From JAQVIJ01 sp041287365 (GTDB taxonomy: Bacteria > Desulfobacterota > Dissulfuribacteria > Dissulfuribacterales > DYLC01): 64,000 nucleotides of DNA. The notes beneath the pieces are model-generated. The model was not told the origin of the DNA. It searched no databases and saw nothing but the letters and a program-made list of their open reading frames with translations. Positions 8,721 to 16,881 of this stretch are shown here, in pieces; the stretch's first letter is position 1, and each line of letters starts with the position of its first letter. The stretch lies in NCBI GenBank assembly GCA_041287365.1, contig JBEULL010000004.1, forward strand, positions 62,001 through 126,000, written 5' to 3'. A program made the position numbers and the translations under genes.

Positions 8721-10796
8721 ATGGAAACAAGGGATCTGATTTTTGAGATAGGTACGGAGGAGTTGCCTGCCAGAATGGTGCCCATGGCACTGAAGGGACT
8801 TGAAGCAAATCTGGTCGCTGGTTTGCAGAATGTCGGTCTTGCCTTCGACGCCCTGGTCTGCAATGGTACGCCCCGTAGACTGGCGGCACATGTGGCCGGG
8901 CTTCAGGCCGTGCAGTCAGACCGTGAAGAGGTTGTGGCGGGCCCACCCGCAAGGATATCTTACGATGCCGATGGAAGGCCGACCAAGGCTGCTTTCGGTT
9001 TTGCCAAGGCGCAGAACGTGCCGGTGGAGGCATTGTATACAGAAGATACCGACAAAGGGCTCTATGTATTTGTCAGAAAACACGTTCGGGGCAGACCTTC
9101 CATGGAGATACTGAAAGAACTGTTGCCTCGTGTGATCACGTCTATTTCTCTGCCCAAAACCATGCGCTGGAACAGTCCTGACCTGCGTTTTGCACGGCCC
9201 ATAAGGTGGCTGGTCGCTGTTTTCGGCCATGAGACCATAGATTTTTCTCTGTCCGGTATGAAATCAGGTAACACCAGCAGGGGACATAGATTCATGGCCA
9301 ACGAGACCTTCGAAGTGGCATCCAGCCTTCAGGAGTATCGACACAGGCTTCAGGAGAGATATGTTATTGTGGATCAGGATGTCCGCAAAAGATTGATATG
9401 GGAAGAGGCATTGAAGGCCGCTCAGACAGTCAACGGCCGGCCCATCGATGATGAGGAACTGCTGGAACTCAACACCCATCTTGTGGAGTACCCCAGTGTG
9501 GTCTGCGGCAGTTTCAGCAGAGATTTTTTGCGGCTTCCCAAGGAGGTGTTGATCACCTCCATGCGTGAACATCAGAAATATTTCGCGGTGGCCGATGCAA
9601 CAGGTGGTCTTTTACCTTATTTCATAGCCGTCAACAACACTCGATCGCCCAGGCCCGAATTGGTGCAAAACGGCCATGAACGTGTCTTGAGGGCCAGACT
9701 TACGGACGCTGCCTTTTTCTTCGACGAAGATGTCAAGCGGTCGCTGCAAGATTATGTGGAAGGTCTGAAGGGCGTGGTTTTTCACCAGAAGCTGGGGACG
9801 CTTTTCGATAAAACCATGCGTGTCGAGGCTATCGCCACATTTCTGGCGCAAAGATTGGCGCCTGATGCGGTGCATATCTGTAAAAGGGCTGCGTTGTTGT
9901 GCAAGGCCGATCTGGAGACTCAGATGGTGAGTGAGTTTCCGAGTCTTCAGGGCATCATGGGCAGGGAGTATGCCCTGCGCTCCGGAGAGCCGCAGGAAGT
10001 GGCCTTAGCCATATCCGAACATTACATGCCGGTCAAGTCAGGTGGTGAATTGCCGGCCACACTTACAGGGGCCATAGTCAGTATTGCGGACAAGATCGAT
10101 ACCATCGTCTCCATGTTTGCGGTGGGTCTTCAGCCCACAGGCGCTGCAGACCCTTATGCCCTGCGCAGACTGGCCCTGGGCATATTGAACATACTGATTG
10201 ACAGAAATGTCTTTCTTTCTTTGAAGGAGCTTATTGCAGTAGCCGTCGCTTTGTTGAGACGGAACGAGGCGTTACAGATTTCGGGGGTCTTGAATGACGA
10301 TGTCGCCATGTTCTTTCAGCGGAGATTCGTTGCCGACTGTCAGGCAAAGGGATACGCGCCAGAGATTATCGAGGCCGCTGTGCGGGCAGGGTTTGACGAT
10401 CCAGTGGACGCCATGATGCGCATAAAGGCGCTCACCGCCGTGCGTGTAAGCCCTGATTTCGCCCCGCTAGGTCTGCTTTTCAAGCGTGTGATGAATATCT
10501 TAAAAGGCGCCGAGTCTGTCGGCGTTTTGAACGAGAAATTTCTTACAGAAGCCGCCGAGATTGATTTGTATAAAACATATTCTGCCCTGAAAAGCGATGT
10601 AGTTCCATTGATGCAGAATAGAGAGTACGAGCAGGCCTTGAGAAGGCTTTTGATGATCAAACCTCAGATAGATGTTTTTTTTGACCATGTCATGGTTATG
10701 GTTGAGAATGTGGACATCAAAAATAATCGATTATGCCTGTTGCACGGCATAGCCGAATTGTTTCTGCATATTGCTGATATGTCCGTAATCTCATAA
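8721..10796 (+). CDS. glyS: Glycyl-tRNA synthetase beta subunit
   Basis: 691 residues, normal for GlyS. The beta subunit binds tRNA-Gly and is needed for aminoacylation by GlyQ. It opens with DLIFEIGTEELPARMVP, the family start, and contains VEYPSVVCGSF, LPKEVLITSMREHQKYFAV, FFDEDVKRSL and the HD-like ADLETQMVSEFPSLQGIMG block. The C-terminal region corresponds to the anticodon-binding domain. It forms an operon with glyQ. Confidence 0.96.
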   Translation: METRDLIFEIGTEELPARMVPMALKGLEANLVAGLQNVGLAFDALVCNGTPRRLAAHVAGLQAVQSDREEVVAGPPARISYDADGRPTKAAFGFAKAQNVPVEALYTEDTDKGLYVFVRKHVRGRPSMEILKELLPRVITSISLPKTMRWNSPDLRFARPIRWLVAVFGHETIDFSLSGMKSGNTSRGHRFMANETFEVASSLQEYRHRLQERYVIVDQDVRKRLIWEEALKAAQTVNGRPIDDEELLELNTHLVEYPSVVCGSFSRDFLRLPKEVLITSMREHQKYFAVADATGGLLPYFIAVNNTRSPRPELVQNGHERVLRARLTDAAFFFDEDVKRSLQDYVEGLKGVVFHQKLGTLFDKTMRVEAIATFLAQRLAPDAVHICKRAALLCKADLETQMVSEFPSLQGIMGREYALRSGEPQEVALAISEHYMPVKSGGELPATLTGAIVSIADKIDTIVSMFAVGLQPTGAADPYALRRLALGILNILIDRNVFLSLKELIAVAVALLRRNEALQISGVLNDDVAMFFQRRFVADCQAKGYAPEIIEAAVRAGFDDPVDAMMRIKALTAVRVSPDFAPLGLLFKRVMNILKGAESVGVLNEKFLTEAAEIDLYKTYSALKSDVVPLMQNREYEQALRRLLMIKPQIDVFFDHVMVMVENVDIKNNRLCLLHGIAELFLHIADMSVIS

Positions 10797-10864
10797 CAAT
10801 TGCATGACCGGAAGCAGTTGGTTGAAAGCTTGTTTTTTCAAATTAGCTTCTGGATAAGGCAGAA

Positions 10865-12697
10865 ATGACTATTTTAACAATGAAAAAAAGCTGGATTGTA
10901 TTGTTTGTTGTCTGTATGTTGTTCTGTATTGCAAGTTGTGCAGAAAAAAGTGAACAGGGGGTATCGGAGCACCGGCAGATCAGTCAAAAGGAGTTCACTG
11001 CCGAGCATCATGTTTCGGAGATGCCGTCTTCGGAGAAGGAAACAGCCTCCAAAATTTCCAAACTGCCTTCCCTGTCTGCCATAGACACATCCAATATGTC
11101 TCCTCAAGAGATATTAAACCGTGCGGAGGCCTTTTATGAAAAGGGCAAGACGCTCTGGGAGCAGAACAAGCGCGAGGAGGCCTTGGCCCATTTCGATCAG
11201 GCCTATGTGCTGATCGTGCAAGTGGATGAGACTAGTGCTCCGGATGTGTTGGAAAGGAAAAACACCCTGCGCCTGGCGCTTTCAAAGCGTATTCAGGAGA
11301 TAAACGCCGCTATGTGCCGAACGGTCAAAGGCCCCGGTTGCGCCATTCCCCTCACTCTCAATGCAGATGTGCAGCGGGAGATAGATCTGATCTTAGGCCC
11401 AAACAGAAAATGGTTTCTGGAGAGCTATAAACGGGCCGGAAGATATCATGATTATATCGCCAACGCCTTTCGTGATGCAGGGCTTCCGGAGGAGCTTGCC
11501 TGGCTTCCCCTGATAGAGAGTGGTTACAATACGCGTGCCCTGTCTCCGGCGCATGCCTTAGGACTCTGGCAGTTCATAGATTCCACGGGAAGGCGTTTCG
11601 GCCTGGAAAGAAATGCCTGGGTGGATGAACGCATGGATCCTGAAAAGTCAACGCAGGCGGCTATTTCGTATCTCAAAAGCCTGCACGAGATGTTCGGTGA
11701 TTGGACCACTGTGCTCGCGGCCTACAACTGCGGTGAAGGTCTGGTGGCCCGTACAATTCAAAAGCAGAAGATCAACTATATGGATAACTTCTGGGATCTG
11801 TACCGTCAATTGCCTGAGGAAAGCGCCCGTTTTGTGCCGAAATTTCTGGCTGTGCTACATGTGATCAACAATCCGGAGCGTTACAACATAGACCTCAGTG
11901 AGCAGCATGAGCCTCTGAATTATGAAACGGTCACACTGACCAAACAGGTGCATCTGAAATCCATAGCCGATGAATTGGGTGTCTATTATAATGAGTTGCT
12001 ATCTTTGAATCCGGCATTGCGTCAGGAGGTAACTCCCAATGTCCAGTATGAATTGAAGGTGCCGGCCGGTAAAGGAGCGGAACTCATGGCCAAGTTGGAC
12101 GATATTCCGGCATGGACCCCCGCCAGCCTGAAGAGACGTACTGAGACACAGATCATTCAGGATGACTTTCAGCACCTGAATCGGGACAAGGGTACTAAAC
12201 AGATTCGACATAGAGTGCAGAAAGGGGAGACCTTCTTCAGTATCGCGCAGAAATATAAGGTGTCTGTGCTGGATTTGCTTACAGCGAACAATATGAAGGT
12301 CAATTCGAGCATAAAAACCGGCAGTATATTGAAGATCCCCTTGGATGTCCCCTCGTCCTCACATGATAAAAAGACCGCCACGTACGCCTCTTCAAAGGCG
12401 TCGAAACCCGATACTCATGTCGAAAAGATTGCAGAAGACCGCCATGATTCACGCAATACAGCAACGGTACACAACAGCAAAAAGCCAGCTGAAGCCGCCA
12501 AAAAGCCAGTTGAATCCCAGAAACAGGAGGCCAGGCAGGAGAAGAAGGCTGTGCCGGCTACTCATACGGTGCAGGCAGGCGACACCCTCTTCAGCATAGC
12601 ACGCAGGAACAATCTGCCGCTGGAGCGCCTGCTGGAACTCAACAAGCTGCATCGTGACTCACGCATAGCGGCAGGTCAGACCCTGAGACTGAATTAA
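10865..12697 (+). CDS. Membrane-bound lytic murein transglycosylase, MltD type, with LysM repeats
   Basis: Lipoprotein that would cleave peptidoglycan glycan strands. The N-terminus has a hydrophobic signal ending in a lipobox-like IASC (about residue 25). A soluble lytic transglycosylase domain follows (about residues 190-330), with the catalytic Glu in WLPLIESGYNTRALSP and the GLWQFI and AAYNCGEG blocks. Two clear LysM domains lie at about residues 440-490 (HRVQKGETFFSIAQKY) and 565-610 (HTVQAGDTLFSIARRN), and a degenerate third at about 360-400. A Lys/Pro/Ala-rich linker separates the two clear LysM units. It abuts trmFO directly. Confidence 0.9.
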   Translation: MTILTMKKSWIVLFVVCMLFCIASCAEKSEQGVSEHRQISQKEFTAEHHVSEMPSSEKETASKISKLPSLSAIDTSNMSPQEILNRAEAFYEKGKTLWEQNKREEALAHFDQAYVLIVQVDETSAPDVLERKNTLRLALSKRIQEINAAMCRTVKGPGCAIPLTLNADVQREIDLILGPNRKWFLESYKRAGRYHDYIANAFRDAGLPEELAWLPLIESGYNTRALSPAHALGLWQFIDSTGRRFGLERNAWVDERMDPEKSTQAAISYLKSLHEMFGDWTTVLAAYNCGEGLVARTIQKQKINYMDNFWDLYRQLPEESARFVPKFLAVLHVINNPERYNIDLSEQHEPLNYETVTLTKQVHLKSIADELGVYYNELLSLNPALRQEVTPNVQYELKVPAGKGAELMAKLDDIPAWTPASLKRRTETQIIQDDFQHLNRDKGTKQIRHRVQKGETFFSIAQKYKVSVLDLLTANNMKVNSSIKTGSILKIPLDVPSSSHDKKTATYASSKASKPDTHVEKIAEDRHDSRNTATVHNSKKPAEAAKKPVESQKQEARQEKKAVPATHTVQAGDTLFSIARRNNLPLERLLELNKLHRDSRIAAGQTLRLN

Positions 12698-14038
12698 ATG
12701 GATAGCATATCGATTGTTGGAGGCGGTCTGGCAGGGTCGGAGGCGGCCTGGCAGCTGGCTGCTCGCGGCATTCCTGTTCAGCTCTTCGAGATGAAACCCA
12801 TTGCCTTTTCGCCTGCGCACAAAAGTCCGTTGTTGGGGGAGCTGGTGTGCAGCAACTCCCTTCGTTCCGATGACATAACTTCTGCCGTGGGATTGTTGAA
12901 GGAAGAGATGCGTCTGGCCGGTTCACTCATCATGCAGGCCGCTGAGGCGGCGCGAGTGCCAGCAGGCAAGGCGTTGGCCGTGGATCGGGAGCTTTTCGCC
13001 GAATATATTACAGAGAGGATCGAGCATCACCCGCTGATCAGCATCAGGCGTAATGAGGTGATTGCCGTTCCTGCCCTAGGATGGACCATCCTGGCCACAG
13101 GCCCTCTGACCTCCGACTCATTGGCACAGGGACTGAAAAGATTGCTCGGCGAGGAATATCTTTATTTTTATGATGCCATTGCACCGATTGTGTCTGCGGA
13201 TTCTCTGGATCATACCGTCATATTCCGCCAGTCTCGTTACGACAGCTCGCCGGCTTCCACAGGTGATTACCTGAATTGTCCCATGGACATGGCGCAATAT
13301 GAAGCGTTTGTCCAGGCGCTTCTGAGCGCCGAGAAGACTCCATTAAAACCTTTTGAACGCCCTGTATATTTTGAGGGTTGCCTTCCCATTGAGGTCATGG
13401 CCGAACGGGGGCCGGAAACCCTGCGATTCGGGCCCATGAAACCTGTAGGCCTGATAGACCCTCGCACCGGCCGGTCTCCTTATGCCGTGGTGCAATTACG
13501 TCAGGAAAATCTTGCAGGCGACATGTACAACATGGTGGGATTTCAGACCAAGCTCAAGTGGCCGGAGCAGGCCCGAGTTTTTCGTATGATACCAGGTATG
13601 GAACATGCCGAATTTCTGCGTTTCGGCAGTATTCATCGCAATACCTTCATCTGTGCTCCTAAAGTGCTTTCTTCTGCGCTTCAGATAAAAACTCACCCGC
13701 AGATATTGCTGGCAGGTCAGTTGAGCGGAGTGGAGGGCTATGTAGAGTCAACTGCCGTGGGTTGGATGGCAGGCGTATTCGCAGCCTGTCTTGTGAGAGG
13801 GGTTGTTCCGCCCTGTCCCTCACACGAGACGGCGCATGGCGCCCTGTTGCATCACCTTTTGCACTCCAAGCCCGAACATTTTCAGCCCATGAACATCAAT
13901 TTCGGCCTGTTTGCCCCGTTACCAGGTCGTTGTGCAAAGGCTAAACGGGGTGAGGCCTACTCCAGACGGGGGTTGACCGCCTGGCGGACATTTTTGAGAC
14001 AGGTGGCTGAGGTGGCTCCGGTGCAGTCAGGGCTGTGA
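12698..14038 (+). CDS. trmFO: Folate-dependent tRNA (uracil-54-C5) methyltransferase TrmFO
   Basis: FAD and methylenetetrahydrofolate-dependent enzyme that makes m5U54 in the T-loop of tRNA, used in place of TrmA in many non-gamma bacteria. 446 residues. Key blocks are the FAD-binding SIVGGGLAGSEAAWQL at the N-terminus, FEMKP, CSNSLRSDD (with the conserved Cys), YFEGCLPIEVMAERG, VGFQTKLKWPEQ and LAGQLSGVEGYVESTAVG. It begins at the base after the stop of the transglycosylase gene, so translational coupling is likely. Confidence 0.95.
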   Translation: MDSISIVGGGLAGSEAAWQLAARGIPVQLFEMKPIAFSPAHKSPLLGELVCSNSLRSDDITSAVGLLKEEMRLAGSLIMQAAEAARVPAGKALAVDRELFAEYITERIEHHPLISIRRNEVIAVPALGWTILATGPLTSDSLAQGLKRLLGEEYLYFYDAIAPIVSADSLDHTVIFRQSRYDSSPASTGDYLNCPMDMAQYEAFVQALLSAEKTPLKPFERPVYFEGCLPIEVMAERGPETLRFGPMKPVGLIDPRTGRSPYAVVQLRQENLAGDMYNMVGFQTKLKWPEQARVFRMIPGMEHAEFLRFGSIHRNTFICAPKVLSSALQIKTHPQILLAGQLSGVEGYVESTAVGWMAGVFAACLVRGVVPPCPSHETAHGALLHHLLHSKPEHFQPMNINFGLFAPLPGRCAKAKRGEAYSRRGLTAWRTFLRQVAEVAPVQSGL

Positions 14039-14101
14039 GCGTTTTGTTGTCGGCTGTTTTAGGCATGGCGAGGATCAACAAACATTTAGAGGTGTCGCCT
14101 A

Positions 14102-14127
14102 CCATCCCTTCAATGGATGGGATTTTT
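14102..14127 (+). terminator. Short hairpin, possible terminator after trmFO
   Basis: CCATCC (14102-14107) and GGATGG (14115-14120) form a 6-bp stem around a 7-nt loop and are followed by GATTTTT. The stem is short, so this is only a possible terminator. It is consistent with trmFO ending the upstream run and the next gene having its own promoter. Confidence 0.4.
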
Positions 14128-14175
14128 ACCGCTGACGTCTTTTAGTTTTTTGAGCTAAGTGGCGATAAATATTAC

Positions 14176-14601
14176 ATGGATCCCAAAGGCATTGATTTAC
14201 TGAACATCACGCCTGTGCTCATAACTCAGGCCATCAAGACCGACAGAAAGCTCCCTCAGGTTATAAAGCCGGTGGAGCAGAGCGGAAAATCCGAGTTGCG
14301 CTCCAACATGGAAAGGGCAGATAGAGAGGTCTTGTTTCTGCACCCAAATGCCTATGATGAACAGTTGCGTCAGAAATTACAGACCCTGGCAAAGATTCTA
14401 CAACAACGTTTCAGCAAAAAGTGGAAGAAGAAGGTATCCCTGAGATGGAAGTGGCAGTCGAATAAGACTCTGCTTTGCGTGGAAATTATCAATACAGAGA
14501 CTGGCGAATTGCTGGAAGAGGCGCCCCTCAACGAGCTTTTGATCGGACTGGATATGTCGGATTCCTCATTGCACGGCCTTCTGCTCAACAAGACGGTTTG
14601 A
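14176..14601 (+). CDS. Small FlaG-like protein (tentative)
   Basis: 141 residues, not confidently recognised. The C-terminal half (about residues 60-130) has a predicted helix, then basic beta strands, then VEIINTETGELLEEAPLNEL. This recalls FlaG, where a strand is followed by D-x-ETGE-x-I-R-x-IP. FlaG proteins affect flagellar filament length, but no flagellar gene is in the window, so the functional link is unsupported. There is no signal peptide. It ends 10 bp from the convergent YcaO gene. No clear ribosome site precedes ATG 14176. Confidence 0.4.
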   Translation: MDPKGIDLLNITPVLITQAIKTDRKLPQVIKPVEQSGKSELRSNMERADREVLFLHPNAYDEQLRQKLQTLAKILQQRFSKKWKKKVSLRWKWQSNKTLLCVEIINTETGELLEEAPLNELLIGLDMSDSSLHGLLLNKTV

Positions 14602-14611
14602 GACTGTTACT

Positions 14612-16357
14612 TCACTCTTGCTGAATGGTGTTCAGTTTCTCTCTGGCCCAGTCCATCTCCGGTTCCAGTTCCAGGGCCATTTCCAGCCATCTGGCGGCAG
14701 GCGCCTTCATGCCCATGGCTGCCAGATTGACGCCGATGTTGGCATAATCCGTCGCAGATGTGGGATCCAATTCTATAGCCTTTTCGAATGCCTCCACAGC
14801 CGCGGCATACTCGCCCTTTTTGTAATGACAATAACCCAGTAGGTTGTGGACTTCTTTCAGGTCGGCGTTCAACGCCTTTGCTGCATTCAATGCGGAGATG
14901 GCTTCATCGAAGCGCTGCATCTCCTTCAGGGAATTACCTATATGGCAGTGAATGCTGGCCAACTCGTTAGAGTCTGGGTTTGAGGCAAGGGCGGCTCGAT
15001 AGTGTTCGAGGGCGAGTTCAGGCCTGTTCAGGCGCTCTCTGGCATAGCCCAGGTAAAAATGAATGAAATAGCGGTCAGGGTACAGGCGCTGCAGGTGCAG
15101 AAGACATGTTACTGCCTGTTCAGGCGGCATGTGTGCTGTGAGCCGGGCCATGTGAAAGGCAGGGTCTATTTGAAACGCCCTTTCTTGAAAGTGGTTGCCC
15201 GGCAGAATTGCATAGACCGTTGGAATGCCGAGCCTTGGATGAGAGATATCCACAAGATATACGGGAATTCCGATCTTTTTCAGGCTTGCGCAGGCATTTT
15301 CGATCTCGACTCTGAAGTTGTCGCATGAGATGTCGGGCAGTTCATCCATACAGCAGATTTTGTCGAACTCAAGCACATACGCCGCTTCTTCGTGAGTGGC
15401 GAATTTGGGCAGTCCGCTTTCCACATACCGGCCCTCGGTCTCGAAATCTCCAGCCAGTTGGGCGACTTCTGTCAGACAGCGAATCAAGGCTCGTTCCGGG
15501 TGAGGGGCAGTGCCCGCGGTATAGACGATCTCGCTTCTGTGAGGATAAGTCGAGGGGTCCCATGCAATGGCTCCGATGGTGGGAATGCCCGTATTCAGGG
15601 AAAAATCCTTCAGTACCACTTGAACACCCCTGGCGGCAAACTTGTCCAGCAGGTCGCGGGCCGTAGGGTCCTTGACCGAAGCGGCGTCTATGAGTGGAGT
15701 GGTCAGACGCTCTCTGCTTATGACAGCGCACACATGCCGTTCCACGACCTCGCAGATGGCCTGAATGGCGGCCTCTTCTCTGCAATTGCCGGCGGCGGAG
15801 CCGTTATATTCATTTATCTGCCAGAACCATGACCACGGCACATGGAAGAAACGATTTTTGTCGGGCCGGAATGCCTTGACCCAACGCATGGGAAAGATAT
15901 CGAGCAAGGACTGAATATTCGACAGTTCCCTGTCAATATCGACAGCCGCAGGTGCGGCGGCATGCCAGTTCAGGGATTGCAGGAGTTCTTCACAGGGTAT
16001 TGCCGCTGTGTCAGTAGAAAGCTCAGTTATTACGAGGTGTTCACCTGTTTCATGAAAACTGAAAAGGCTGTATCTCTCGGCCAGCTCCATGAGGGCGCTG
16101 GCCTCTGCCTGGGCTGGAGTGGCGCCCTTGCCCATCTGTTTACGAGTGTGCGTCAGTCTGGCGGCCTCCGGCGTGTAACGGCTGATATAGACCGGAATAC
16201 CAAGCCTGCCTTTGTCGATGCGTTCCACTTGTTGCAAAACGGGTTCGTTCAGGGCGTTGAAAAGACGGTAAGCGCGTTCGACAGTCTGCTCCGGCGCAGT
16301 GATCTTGTCGATGCCGGAAGCCTGGTCTTTCGTGATATCTTGTAAAAAAGCGTTCAT
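14612..16357 (-). CDS. YcaO-domain protein with C-terminal TPR repeats
   Basis: 581 residues. The YcaO domain (about residues 60-400) carries the expected ATP/Mg-binding pattern: ASALMELAERYSLF, AAGNCREEAAIQAICEVVER, and RCLTEVAQL. YcaO enzymes use ATP to activate backbone amides, making azolines, thioamides or amidines in peptides or protein targets; one E. coli member has been linked to RimO-dependent ribosome modification. About four TPRs follow (residues about 410-575), and no proline-rich azoline-type C-terminus is seen. No precursor peptide, TfuA or dehydrogenase gene is nearby. The gene starts 6 bp after a small unknown gene (16364-16852), so the two probably form an operon. Substrate unknown. 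Confidence 0.85.
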   Translation of the reverse strand: MNAFLQDITKDQASGIDKITAPEQTVERAYRLFNALNEPVLQQVERIDKGRLGIPVYISRYTPEAARLTHTRKQMGKGATPAQAEASALMELAERYSLFSFHETGEHLVITELSTDTAAIPCEELLQSLNWHAAAPAAVDIDRELSNIQSLLDIFPMRWVKAFRPDKNRFFHVPWSWFWQINEYNGSAAGNCREEAAIQAICEVVERHVCAVISRERLTTPLIDAASVKDPTARDLLDKFAARGVQVVLKDFSLNTGIPTIGAIAWDPSTYPHRSEIVYTAGTAPHPERALIRCLTEVAQLAGDFETEGRYVESGLPKFATHEEAAYVLEFDKICCMDELPDISCDNFRVEIENACASLKKIGIPVYLVDISHPRLGIPTVYAILPGNHFQERAFQIDPAFHMARLTAHMPPEQAVTCLLHLQRLYPDRYFIHFYLGYARERLNRPELALEHYRAALASNPDSNELASIHCHIGNSLKEMQRFDEAISALNAAKALNADLKEVHNLLGYCHYKKGEYAAAVEAFEKAIELDPTSATDYANIGVNLAAMGMKAPAARWLEMALELEPEMDWAREKLNTIQQE

Positions 16358-16363
16358 GAGAGC

Positions 16364-16852
16364 TCAGTCTATAAATCTTTCCAAGGTATTCTTGATGATT
16401 CTTTCTGCCTCGAACCAGTCTCGCAGCTCGTCTCCTTCTTGCATGTCGCGCGAGAGATAGATGGAGTATGCGATGCCGGTGGTCCAGTTGGTCATAACCT
16501 CCTGGACGCTGACTGCATGAAATTGCAGCGAAACCATGGGGTTGCCCGAAGGACCCTGAATGTTCAGACCCACAAGGGGATCCTGCAGGTCGTCATCCTT
16601 TACCAGATAGACGGCGCGAGGGGACTCGACCGAGTGTACAAGACGGCCTGGTTCAGCCGGATTGGATTCCCCCGCGTATATCTCTATCTTGTTTGCATTG
16701 GGCTCATAGACTATGCCCAGAAAAACGGCACCTGAGGCATTGAGATTGTCTCCTTCCATGAGATCAAATCTGCGGCACTGGTTCTGCCGGTTGAAGTCCT
16801 TCAGAAAAGTTGACCATTCCCCTTTTACGATGCGGAACTTTTTGACTGGCAT
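16364..16852 (-). CDS. Conserved hypothetical protein cotranscribed with the YcaO-TPR gene
   Basis: 162 residues, soluble, no signal or membrane segment, acidic. It starts at an ATG behind AGGAGGT. The first two thirds look beta-rich, in an order reminiscent of small DUF5335-like proteins (a W-x-x-F-x-x-F start, then a strand with IEIYAGE and HSVESPRAVYL). The resemblance is weak and from memory. No catalytic motif is visible. Tight spacing to the YcaO gene makes a partner or target role plausible, but that is inference only. Confidence 0.6.
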   Translation of the reverse strand: MPVKKFRIVKGEWSTFLKDFNRQNQCRRFDLMEGDNLNASGAVFLGIVYEPNANKIEIYAGESNPAEPGRLVHSVESPRAVYLVKDDDLQDPLVGLNIQGPSGNPMVSLQFHAVSVQEVMTNWTTGIAYSIYLSRDMQEGDELRDWFEAERIIKNTLERFID

Positions 16853-16881
16853 GACATACCTCCTGGTTGAAGTTGAAGCGG

